Positions 1-7,158 of a DNA stretch of 64,000 bases are shown piece after piece (the first letter of the stretch is position 1; each line of letters starts with the position of its first letter). The stretch is from positions 23,165 through 87,164 of the forward strand of contig JACRMH010000046.1 of assembly GCA_016219545.1 (NCBI GenBank), given 5' to 3'. Source of the DNA: Chloroflexota bacterium. Lineage in GTDB: Bacteria; Chloroflexota; Anaerolineae; Anaerolineales; Villigracilaceae. The notes under the pieces were generated by a model. The model had not been told where the DNA came from. It was given only the letters and a program-made list of their open reading frames with translations, and did no database searches. A program made the position numbers and the translations under genes.

Positions 1-345
1 GCTTATGGCGGCGCGTATGTGGTCATGTCCAGCAAGTATCTCGGCACGGATGTGACTTATGCGTGGCCATCGGCAGAGATCGCCGTGCTTGGCGCGGAAG
101 GTGCGGCAAATATTTTGTTCAAGAAACAAATCGAATCTGCGGATGACCCAAACGCGGAATGTAAAAAACTTGCAAACGAATACCGCGAGAAATTCAACAA
201 TCCCTATTACGCCGCATCCACCGGTTACGTGGATGACATCATCGAGCCGCGCGAATCAAGGCCGAAGATCATCGCGTCACTGTCTGCGCTCCGCGATAAG
301 TATGCGCCTGCGCCACCAAGAAAGCATGGGAATATCCCTGTCTAA
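1..345 (+). CDS. mmdA: Methylmalonyl-CoA decarboxylase / acyl-CoA carboxyltransferase alpha subunit, C-terminal part
   Basis: The reading frame is open from base 1, so the gene starts left of the window; 114 residues remain. The stretch starting GGAYVVMSSKYLGTD and the following WPSAEIAVLGAEGAANILF are typical of the C-terminal carboxyltransferase half of propionyl-CoA carboxylase beta / methylmalonyl-CoA decarboxylase alpha, the subunit that moves the carboxyl group between acyl-CoA and biotin. The next three genes encode a gamma-like membrane subunit, a biotin carrier and the Na+-pump beta subunit. That context favours the Na+-translocating decarboxylase over a soluble carboxylase. The exact acyl-CoA substrate cannot be proven from this fragment. 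Confidence 0.88.
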   Translation, partial: AYGGAYVVMSSKYLGTDVTYAWPSAEIAVLGAEGAANILFKKQIESADDPNAECKKLANEYREKFNNPYYAASTGYVDDIIEPRESRPKIIASLSALRDKYAPAPPRKHGNIPV

Positions 346-370
346 CGTTGAACGTTAAACGTTTAACGTT
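344..370. repeat. Palindromic intergenic repeat AACGTTAAAC/GTTTAACGTT
   Basis: Positions 351-370 form a perfect 20 bp palindrome, preceded by one more AACGTT unit that overlaps the stop of the alpha-subunit gene. It fills almost the whole gap to the next gene. There is no clear T-tract, so it is a dispersed repeat rather than an obvious terminator. Confidence 0.5.
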
Positions 371-382
371 AAGAGAAAAATT

Positions 383-715
383 ATGACTGACTTAATCCTC
401 TCCCTACAAATCACCGCCCTTGGTATGGGGCTTGTCTTCGGCGCGATCCTGTTATTGTGGCTGATGATGGTCCTGCTGACTCTGTTTACTGCGGAAAAAG
501 AATCCGCATCCTTGCCGAAGCCCGAACCTGCTCCTGTTTCTGAAAAAGGATTCAAAGCCCAAGCCGCCGCGCTTGCCGTGGCGGTTGCGCTTGCCGAGCA
601 GGAGCTATCCACCGCACGCCCGTTGACGCAACCTCCCACGACCATTGTCTCTGCTTGGCAGTTGGGAATGCGGACGAGTCAAATGTCTGAAAAAGGAAAT
701 TTCAGAAAACGTTAG
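383..715 (+). CDS. Decarboxylase gamma (OadG/MmdD-like) small membrane subunit
   Basis: This encodes 110 residues with one N-terminal membrane helix (about residues 8-35, rich in L, M, G and V) followed by a Pro/Ala-rich cytoplasmic tail. That is the usual build of OadG-type gamma subunits, which anchor and assemble Na+-pumping biotin decarboxylases. It lies between the alpha-subunit gene and the biotin carrier gene, as in mmd/oad operons. The sequence is too short and low in complexity to name more precisely. The last residues look repeat-derived and a 33 bp palindrome follows the stop. Confidence 0.7.
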   Translation: MTDLILSLQITALGMGLVFGAILLLWLMMVLLTLFTAEKESASLPKPEPAPVSEKGFKAQAAALAVAVALAEQELSTARPLTQPPTTIVSAWQLGMRTSQMSEKGNFRKR

Positions 716-725
716 GTCTTGCTTC

Positions 726-758
726 AAACCTGACAGGTTTCACAAACCTGTCAGGTTT
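726..758. repeat. Inverted repeat AAACCTGACAGGTTT / AAACCTGTCAGGTTT
   Basis: Two 15 bp arms, each nearly self-complementary, are separated by CAC. The element sits in the 55 bp gap before the biotin carrier gene and ends just ahead of its ribosome-binding site. It is probably a dispersed hairpin repeat; an effect on operon mRNA processing is possible but not shown. Confidence 0.6.
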
Positions 759-770
759 TCGGAGATTATT

Positions 771-1232
771 ATGAAATACAAAATCACAGTGAACAACCAA
801 ACATACGAAGTTGAAATTGAGAACATTAACTCCAGACCGGTCATCGCCGTTGTGGATGGTGACCGGTTTGAGGTGATGCCTGAGAACGCTGAGCATCTCG
901 AAACAAGAAAAGAAGCGGGCAGTACAAGGGAGGCAAAACCTTTTGACCCGCACCCTGCTCCAGCCGCCGCATCCTCTCCCAATCCTGCATTAAGCGGCAA
1001 TACCCAAACCGCGCCCCTGCCCGGGACTGTCATCGAAGTGTTTGTGAAGGCGGGCGAAAAAGTGGAGGCGGGACAAGTGGTGGTGATCATCGAAGCCATG
1101 AAGATGAAGAATAGCATCCGCTCGGTGTACAGCGGGGTTGTGAGCAATGTGTTCGTGAGCGTTGGGCAAAGCGTGGCGCATAAACAACCATTGATCAAAT
1201 TCGCGGAGATGGGCGAGGCATCGTGGATGTGA
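771..1232 (+). CDS. Biotin carboxyl carrier subunit of the decarboxylase
   Basis: The chosen ATG follows a GGAG site (about 761-764) and gives 153 residues. The N-terminal part (1-50) is a small beta domain, followed by an Ala/Pro-rich linker (about 55-80). A biotinyl domain ends the protein, with the biotinylation motif EAMKMKN around residue 107. The carrier shuttles carboxylate from the alpha subunit to the membrane beta subunit. The start could lie upstream in the same frame, but that stretch is made of repeat sequence. Gene order and domain content agree with MmdC/PccB-type carriers. Confidence 0.88.
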   Translation: MKYKITVNNQTYEVEIENINSRPVIAVVDGDRFEVMPENAEHLETRKEAGSTREAKPFDPHPAPAAASSPNPALSGNTQTAPLPGTVIEVFVKAGEKVEAGQVVVIIEAMKMKNSIRSVYSGVVSNVFVSVGQSVAHKQPLIKFAEMGEASWM

Positions 1233-1272
1233 GTCGGGTTGAAAGTTGCAGGTTGAAGGTTGAAGGACTCTT

Positions 1273-2409
1273 ATGGATTTGACTTCTTTATTACCTGAGT
1301 TATTAAAAGGTTTTACGCATTTCACGCTTGGCAACGCCGTGATGATCCTTGCCGCGTTGATATTGATCTATCTGGCCGTTTTCAAAGAGATCGAACCTGT
1401 TTTGTTACTGCCGATTGGCTTTGGATGTTTGCTGGCGAATATTCCATTGGCAGGCATGACTGCGGCCGAAGGCATGATGGGCGTTTTATACAATGCAGGA
1501 ATTAAAACTGAATTGTTCCCATTGTTGATCTTTATCGGCGTGGGAGCAATGATAGATTTTTCGCCTTTGCTGGCACAGCCGCGCATGGTCTTGCTCGGCG
1601 CGGCGGGACAATTCGGGATCTTCGGCACACTCATGCTTGCGATCCTTTTGGGCTTCCCACTGAATCAAGCCGCGTCCATTGGCGTGATCGGCGCCATTGA
1701 CGGGCCAACCTCCATTTTCGTTGCGACTAAACTAGCGCCTGAGTTGCTTGCGCCTATTGCAGTAGCTGCCTATTCATATATGAGTCTGATTCCGATCATC
1801 CAACCGCCGCTGATGAGATTGCTCACCACGAAAAAAGAACGGCTGATCAAAATGGAATATACGCCGAAACCCATTTCAAAAAAGACTCTGATCCTTTTCC
1901 CTGTTGTGTTAACCTTGGTGGTCAGCTTGCTCGTGCCTGAAGCGACTCCATTAATATCCATGCTCATGCTGGGAAATCTACTTAAAGTTTCTGGCGTAGT
2001 GGACAGATTAAGTAAGGCGGCAGAGAACGAGATCATCAACATCGCTACATTATTTTTAGGGCTGGCCATCGGCTCAACCATGAGCGCGGTTTCGTTTCTC
2101 AATTTGGATACCGGCAAGATCATGGTGTTGGGATTGTTCGCCTTTGTGCTGGATACGGTCGCAGGATTGTTATTCGGCAAATTGATGTGCTTCATCTCAG
2201 GCGGCAAGATCAATCCGCTGATCGGCGCAGCGGGCATCTCAGCTTTCCCAATGGCGGGACGTATTGCCGCAAAATTGGCAAATGACGAAGACCCAAATAA
2301 TTTCATTCTGATGCACGCGATGGGAGCGAATACGGCCGGTCAACTGGGGAGCGTGATCGCGGGCGGAATTTTGCTTTCGGTCGTGAGTAAGATGTTGGGG
2401 ATTGGGTAA
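1273..2409 (+). CDS. Sodium ion-translocating decarboxylase, beta subunit
   Basis: This encodes 378 residues with about ten hydrophobic helices. Landmarks of the OadB/MmdB/GcdB family are visible: the early GFGCLLANIPLAGM segment, LIFIGVGAMIDFSPLLA, GAIDGPTSIFVATKLAP, NLLKVSGVVDRL and the C-terminal GKINPLIGAAGISAFPMAGR region. The subunit releases CO2 from carboxybiotin in the membrane and couples this to Na+ export. The length is normal for the family. It closes the four-gene operon, and a GC-rich hairpin follows the stop. Confidence 0.93.
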   Translation: MDLTSLLPELLKGFTHFTLGNAVMILAALILIYLAVFKEIEPVLLLPIGFGCLLANIPLAGMTAAEGMMGVLYNAGIKTELFPLLIFIGVGAMIDFSPLLAQPRMVLLGAAGQFGIFGTLMLAILLGFPLNQAASIGVIGAIDGPTSIFVATKLAPELLAPIAVAAYSYMSLIPIIQPPLMRLLTTKKERLIKMEYTPKPISKKTLILFPVVLTLVVSLLVPEATPLISMLMLGNLLKVSGVVDRLSKAAENEIINIATLFLGLAIGSTMSAVSFLNLDTGKIMVLGLFAFVLDTVAGLLFGKLMCFISGGKINPLIGAAGISAFPMAGRIAAKLANDEDPNNFILMHAMGANTAGQLGSVIAGGILLSVVSKMLGIG

Positions 2410-2415
2410 TAACAT

Positions 2416-2439
2416 GGCGGCGGTTTCCTGACCGCCGCC
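2416..2439 (+). terminator. Possible terminator hairpin after the decarboxylase operon
   Basis: GGCGGCGGT and ACCGCCGCC form a 9 bp stem with a 6 nt loop just after the beta-subunit stop. The T-tract is weak, so it may be only a GC-rich stabilising hairpin. Confidence 0.45.
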
Positions 2440-2504
2440 AAACAAGTTCTCAATATTTTTCCAATCCTGGACAACATGCTATTTCCAATAACAGGAAATT
2501 AACA

Positions 2505-3068
2505 ATGAAAACATATAGAACGAATTTGGTTCTATTAACTATCAGTATAACTTTACTGACTATACTGTTATTTTCATGTTCTAGTACACAGGATGCTATC
2601 CGACCATCCGTTTTACCACCTACTGGATTTAGCGAAACTGATCTGATTGGAAAATGGCAGGAAGATGGAATAGCTGATAGTAGCGAAACAATAACATTAT
2701 CCGCTGATCATAAATTCCTTCAAACATTTGATTTCCTGGAGACAAATTATCATGTCGAACTAGAAGGTTCTTGGAAATTAAAGAAAAGCAAAAACGGCTG
2801 TACTTACATATATTTGTATGGGATGAAATATTTTTATCAAGATCAAGAGTTAGTTGATAATGGAAATCGTTGGGCATCGGGAATAAGGAAAGGAGATGCA
2901 GAGAAATATTGGGATGAGTGTAGTGAAAGTGTTATTGAAATGCCCGATATGGTTGTGTTATTTGTAAGTCAACACCCAAGCTATCCGAAGAATATAATAC
3001 TTAGGCATTTGGCTATTCAACGTGATGTGATAGATATTATTTTTTCTTTATCAAATATTACTGAATAG
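2505..3068 (+). CDS. Hypothetical lipoprotein
   Basis: This encodes 187 residues starting with a basic/hydrophobic signal segment and a lipobox LLFSC with the cysteine near residue 25, so it is predicted to be lipid-anchored outside the membrane. No known domain is recognised; the mature part is polar with scattered Trp and Tyr. Codon use is clearly AT-richer than in the flanking genes, which hints at separate ancestry. It stands alone between two unrelated genes. Confidence 0.6.
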   Translation: MKTYRTNLVLLTISITLLTILLFSCSSTQDAIRPSVLPPTGFSETDLIGKWQEDGIADSSETITLSADHKFLQTFDFLETNYHVELEGSWKLKKSKNGCTYIYLYGMKYFYQDQELVDNGNRWASGIRKGDAEKYWDECSESVIEMPDMVVLFVSQHPSYPKNIILRHLAIQRDVIDIIFSLSNITE

Positions 3069-3185
3069 AATTATATAAGGATCGCAGACAACAATAAACT
3101 GAATCCAGTTTCATAAAAATATTCCGTTTACGCCGATGTACGCTATAATCCAAGTTGTCTGACAACTATTCATCAGGAGAATCCC

Positions 3186-4652
3186 ATGACCACCATTGAC
3201 CTGACCATTCACAAAGACCGCCGCGCCCGCGCCATTCAGCGCGCGAAAGAGCGCAACATCATCATCCCCACCTATGCTCAAATGAAAGACCCTTCCAAAA
3301 TTCCTGCGAAAGTTAAGGAGGAATTGAAGAGTATCGGACTCTGGGACATTCACCCGCGGAATCTGTTCCGCATCAACTGGCACAACCAACCCACCGCATC
3401 AGGCGGGACCTTTGGCGGAGTCAACTACCTTGAGCTTCCGTCTTCGCTGACAGGAGTCAAGGCGCGCATCATTGTCGTTGTTGGCAAATGGTTCCCGACA
3501 GGCGCGCATAAAGTCGGGGCGGCGTTTAGCTGCCTCGTACCGAGACTGGTCACAGGTCAGTTTGACCCGACGACTCAAAAGGCAGTCTGGCCGTCCACTG
3601 GAAATTATTGTCGCGGCGGCGCATATGACTCCGCTTTGCTCGGATGCGAGTCCATTGCCATTTTGCCCGAAGGCATGTCGAAGGAAAGATTCGAATGGCT
3701 CGAAAAAGTGGCAGGCGAAACGATCAAGACCCCTGGCTCTGAATCCAACGTCAAAGAAATTTTTGACAAATGCTGGGAGTTGAAAAAATCCGGTCAAGAC
3801 CTGATGATCTTTAATCAATTTGAAGAATTTGGAAATTATCTCTGGCACTACGAAGTGACAGGTCACGCGATGGAAGAAGCGCTCAAGAAAGTGATGGGAC
3901 CCAATGACCGCTTCCGCGGCATGGCATCCGCAACGGGTTCGGCCGGGACAATTGCCAGCGGCGACTATCTCAAGCAGGTTTTTCCATACAGCAAGATCAT
4001 CGCGAGTGAAGCTTTGCAATGCCCGACCCTTTTGGAAAACGGCTTCGGCTCGCATCGCATCGAAGGCATCGGCGACAAGCACGTGCCATGGGTTCATAAC
4101 ACCAAGAACACAGACTTCGTCACCGCCATTGACGACAATGCCGTGGTCAACATTGCACGCTTGTTCAACGAAGAGAACGGACGCGCATATCTCGCAGAAA
4201 AAGGCATCCCCGAATCTCTAATATCTAATCTCGATCTTTTAGGCTTCTCTGGCATCTCGAACGTTTTGTCCTGCATCAAAGTCGCCAAGTACTATGAAAT
4301 GGATGAGAACGATGTGATGATCACCATGCTGACCGACTCGATGGAACTCTACCGCTCACGCCTGCATGAAATGCATCAGGAATTCGGCGAATACAGCGAG
4401 AACAACGCCGCCGCCGATTTCGCCCGCTACCTGCACGGACAGTCCACGGATAACATGCTTGAATTAACTTATCCCGAACGCCGCCGAGTGCATAACCTGA
4501 AATACTACACTTGGGTCGAGCAGCAGGGACGCACGTACCAGGAAATTCAGGATCAATGGTACGCGCCAAATTACTGGACGGATGTCCAAAAGCAGGCCGA
4601 TGAGATCGATGAATTGATTGTAGAGTTCAATAAGGAAGTTGGGATTTCATAA
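3186..4652 (+). CDS. PLP-dependent fold-type II enzyme (cysteine synthase / TrpB-like family)
   Basis: This encodes 488 residues. The cofactor lysine is probably Lys109 in PTGAHKVGA, and the phosphate/substrate loop PSTGNYCRGGA (about 136-146) has the SxGNxxxA pattern of cysteine synthase and threonine dehydratase relatives. A glycine-rich segment ATGSAGTIASGDYL (about 248-262) would bind the PLP phosphate. The protein is much longer than CysK (about 310 residues), with an extended C-terminus, so it is not a standard cysteine synthase. Substrate unknown. An AGGAG site precedes the ATG, and a strong terminator follows the gene. Confidence 0.8.
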   Translation: MTTIDLTIHKDRRARAIQRAKERNIIIPTYAQMKDPSKIPAKVKEELKSIGLWDIHPRNLFRINWHNQPTASGGTFGGVNYLELPSSLTGVKARIIVVVGKWFPTGAHKVGAAFSCLVPRLVTGQFDPTTQKAVWPSTGNYCRGGAYDSALLGCESIAILPEGMSKERFEWLEKVAGETIKTPGSESNVKEIFDKCWELKKSGQDLMIFNQFEEFGNYLWHYEVTGHAMEEALKKVMGPNDRFRGMASATGSAGTIASGDYLKQVFPYSKIIASEALQCPTLLENGFGSHRIEGIGDKHVPWVHNTKNTDFVTAIDDNAVVNIARLFNEENGRAYLAEKGIPESLISNLDLLGFSGISNVLSCIKVAKYYEMDENDVMITMLTDSMELYRSRLHEMHQEFGEYSENNAAADFARYLHGQSTDNMLELTYPERRRVHNLKYYTWVEQQGRTYQEIQDQWYAPNYWTDVQKQADEIDELIVEFNKEVGIS

Positions 4653-4657
4653 ACAGC

Positions 4658-4699
4658 AAAGTGACAGTCACCTTTTAGGTGACTGTCACTTTTTTTCTT
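4658..4699 (+). terminator. Rho-independent terminator after the PLP enzyme gene
   Basis: A perfect 15 bp stem (AAAGTGACAGTCACC with its complement) has a TTTTA loop and is followed by a T-run. It lies 6 bases after the stop codon. Confidence 0.9.
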
Positions 4700-4758
4700 G
4701 GTATTTGAATTGCTTAAGTGCTAGAATTCGACAACTTGAATGGATAAGGAGAAACAAC

Positions 4759-5385
4759 ATGGCTCTAATTCAATTCACCCGCAACTACCAGGACTTAAGC
4801 ACAGATACCGGCTTTCAGTTTGAATTTTCCTGCGACAAGTGCGGCAATGGTTATCAAACCGAATTCCAATCCTCCACGCTTGGCACGGTGACCAATGCGC
4901 TCGATGCGGCCAGCAATCTTTTCGGGGGCGTATTTGGTAATGCGGCGAGCGCGGCACGCAATGTTAAATCGGCGGCGTGGGAGAAGGCGCATGACAATGC
5001 GTTTGTAACCGCAGTCGAGGAAGCCAAACCTCACTTCCACAAATGCAAACGCTGTGGTCATTGGGTGGACGATGATTGCTGGAACAACGAACGGACTCTC
5101 TGCAAGGATTGCGCTCCCGACCTTCAAGAGGAAATGTCTTCCATTCAAGTGCAGGCAGCCATCAATGATGCCCGCGAAAAAGCTGAGAGCGTGGATTATG
5201 TCTCAGCCGATAAATTCAAGCAGACCATCGTTACCGCCTGTCCGCATTGCGGAGCGAAAGTGGGCAGCGGGAAGTTCTGTCCCGAGTGTGGCAAACCTTT
5301 GGCAACAGAGAAACATTGCACAAACTGTGGGGCAAAAGTAAAAGCGGACGCAAAATTCTGCCCGGATTGTGGAACGAAACAATAG
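4759..5385 (+). CDS. Zinc-ribbon protein
   Basis: The ATG at 4759 has an AAGGAG site upstream, giving 208 residues. There are four to five CxxC zinc-binding pairs: CDKCG near residue 26, CKRCG and CKDC near 97-118, then two C-terminal double ribbons (CPHCGAK...CPECGK and CTNCGAK...CPDCGTKQ). The middle (about 45-80) is Ala/Asn-rich and lacks cysteine. The C-terminal pair is the common zinc-ribbon fold seen in many regulators and membrane proteins, but no catalytic domain is visible. The role is unknown; protein or nucleic acid binding is the usual guess. Confidence 0.75.
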   Translation: MALIQFTRNYQDLSTDTGFQFEFSCDKCGNGYQTEFQSSTLGTVTNALDAASNLFGGVFGNAASAARNVKSAAWEKAHDNAFVTAVEEAKPHFHKCKRCGHWVDDDCWNNERTLCKDCAPDLQEEMSSIQVQAAINDAREKAESVDYVSADKFKQTIVTACPHCGAKVGSGKFCPECGKPLATEKHCTNCGAKVKADAKFCPDCGTKQ

Positions 5386-5409
5386 AAAAGTTCAGGGCAG
5401 GATTTTTAT

Positions 5410-5450
5410 AAAAAATTTGACGCGGGTTTCAGACCCGCGTCAAATTTTTT
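5410..5450. terminator. Bidirectional terminator between convergent genes
   Basis: An 18 bp stem (AAAAAATTTGACGCGGGT and its complement) with a 5 nt loop has A- and T-tracts on both sides. It serves the zinc-ribbon gene and overlaps the stop codon of the convergent chitinase-like gene. Confidence 0.88.
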
Positions 5451-6504
5451 AACCGAGACTTTTACATCCATTCACTACTGCCTGATAGATCGCCCGTAAC
5501 AGCGATGTTTCATCCCAGGTATCCTGCCCCAATTCCCAGATCATGATTCCGCCAAAATCATTTTCGCTCACAAAACAAGTTTTATATTTAATCGTGGTGA
5601 TGCCGTTGAAAAAGATATCGTCTACCTGCTCCAGATCAGGAGAGGGATGATACTGAGCCACAAGTTCTTGATAGCTGTAAGCAGTAAAAGGTGAAGTAAT
5701 CTTTCTTCCATAAAAAGGCACACCGAGGAACAACTTTTATTTAGGAACTCCATAGATGGTAAAGGTATTCAAGTCTTCAATTGATCTATAGTATGGGGAA
5801 TGCAAATTTCCACGATCATACGACATAACGTGAACGCGGTCCGCTACTGAAAATTGGGAAAGGTCCATGCTTGAAGCATTATCTGCGCTAAGAGCGACGC
5901 TCACAAGCAAATTATGTTCTGCAAAAGCTGCTTTGACTTCGGTTAGAAGTGCAATATAGCTTTTGAATTCGGTATTGTTTTCAGGGAACTCCCAATCGAA
6001 ATCCACACCATTAAGCTGATGCTCAACAGCGTAATCCAACAGGTTTTGGATAAAGGTCTTACGCGATCTTTGATTTGCGGTCATGGATGCAAATCCATCC
6101 GAACGCTCCCAACCTCCAATTGAAAGATGAACGCGGGTTCCATATTTTTCTTTCATGGATCGCAAACCCTGCCAGGTTGCAATGCTCAGGCGCGATGTGT
6201 CCAATGTCCCATCGGCAAGAGGTTCCGCGGAGAAGTAGATAATGTCCGTCAGGCATTTACCCCATTCTGGATTCAACTCGCGGTATTCGGGCAGATATCC
6301 AATGACAACAAATTCATCTACAAGCGAATGGGCGCACCATACTTCGGAGACTGCGGTGGCAGGGATCGGCGTAGGCGAAGGAGTCATTGTCAGCGTTGGG
6401 GATGCCGTCGAAACAGGAGCAGGCGCGGGCGGAGTCTGAGTCGGCGCGCTTCCTCCACATGAAGCCAGCAAAATTAACATCAAAATAATAGGGATGATTT
6501 TCAT
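5449..6504 (-). pseudogene. Glycoside hydrolase family 18 (chitinase-like) lipoprotein, interrupted by one in-frame TAA
   Basis: The first part (6504-5737) encodes a lipoprotein signal with lipobox LLASC (Cys16), a Pro/Thr-rich linker (20-50) and a GH18 barrel. It carries SIGGW (about 128-132) and the catalytic DxDxE in GVDFDWEF (Asp168, Asp170, Glu172). It stops at 5739-5737 after IYGVPK. The same frame continues at once with KLFLGVPFYGRK and runs 95 more codons to 5449, containing the C-terminal GGIMIWELGQD typical of GH18. The single TAA replaces one codon in a well-conserved stretch, so this is a recent nonsense mutation or a sequencing error. GH18 enzymes cleave chitin or related beta-1,4-GlcNAc polymers. 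Confidence 0.85.
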
Positions 6505-6510
6505 CTCAGC

Positions 6511-6518
6511 ATTATAAT
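6511..6518. promoter_or_regulatory. Possible shared -10 element ATTATAAT between divergent genes
   Basis: The 20 bp gap between the divergent starts at 6504 (minus) and 6525 (plus) contains the palindrome ATTATAAT, which reads TATAAT on both strands. It sits only 6-7 bases from either start, which would give leaderless or nearly leaderless transcripts. Only the sequence match supports this. Confidence 0.35.
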
Positions 6519-6524
6519 AAAGTT

Positions 6525-7094
6525 GTGCTTAAATCCACTGACTTAATTCTGGTCTGCCTGATCCCCACTCCGCGCGACATGGAAATTGCGCGGATGCTGG
6601 GGTGGTACCGCATTCCGCTTCGCACCGCGCCGAAAGTTGTGGCTGTGGACTATCTGGCTTTTTACCAGCCTTCGGCGTTTGCCGAGCGCGGCGGACAGAT
6701 CGAGTTCATCGCCAGAGTCCAAGGCCACGAGTTGACCACGCGCGCAGAGTTGCTGCGTGACGAGGCGGACCATGCGCGCGCGAAGGAAGAGTATTACAAG
6801 ATACAAATTGGCGGGCTGGAAAAATTGTCCAAGCCAATTACAACCGATAAATGGAAACGACTGACATTTTTATATTCAACCGGTGAATATTTGTTGAACG
6901 CAAAAACATTGAATGATCTGGTCGTCAACGGCAATGAACGTGAGGTGTTATGGCGTTCTCTGCGTGAACGCGCCGAGAATGAGCAGCTTTATAAAGTGGA
7001 TCTGCCCGAGGCTGATATTCCGCCTGAAGTCCTGATGGCTTTGCTGGGGATCAAGGATTTCCAGGGCGAATACGACTCTACCGGGAATAAGTGA
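6525..7094 (+). CDS. Conserved hypothetical protein
   Basis: This encodes 189 residues with a GTG start. It contains LIPTPRDMEIARMLGWYRIPLRTAP, DYLAFYQPSAF, a segment with TTRAELLRDEADHARAKEEYY, and WKRLTFLYSTGEYLLNA. These features recall a poorly characterised domain that elsewhere occurs in DUF559 / restriction-endonuclease-like proteins, but no catalytic motif is recognised here. It is divergent from the chitinase-like gene and followed 64 bp later by the receiver-transposase-like fusion gene. Function unknown. Confidence 0.55.
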   Translation: MLKSTDLILVCLIPTPRDMEIARMLGWYRIPLRTAPKVVAVDYLAFYQPSAFAERGGQIEFIARVQGHELTTRAELLRDEADHARAKEEYYKIQIGGLEKLSKPITTDKWKRLTFLYSTGEYLLNAKTLNDLVVNGNEREVLWRSLRERAENEQLYKVDLPEADIPPEVLMALLGIKDFQGEYDSTGNK

Positions 7095-7158
7095 GGATTC
7101 ATGACAGTTCGCCATATCCGGCTTGATTCCACTTCTCATCAGTGATAAACTGTTACAA

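Noticed and set aside
3186..4652. Naming the PLP enzyme as cysteine synthase or tryptophan synthase beta
   Set aside because: The fold motifs fit both, but the length and C-terminus fit neither standard enzyme, and context gives no pathway.
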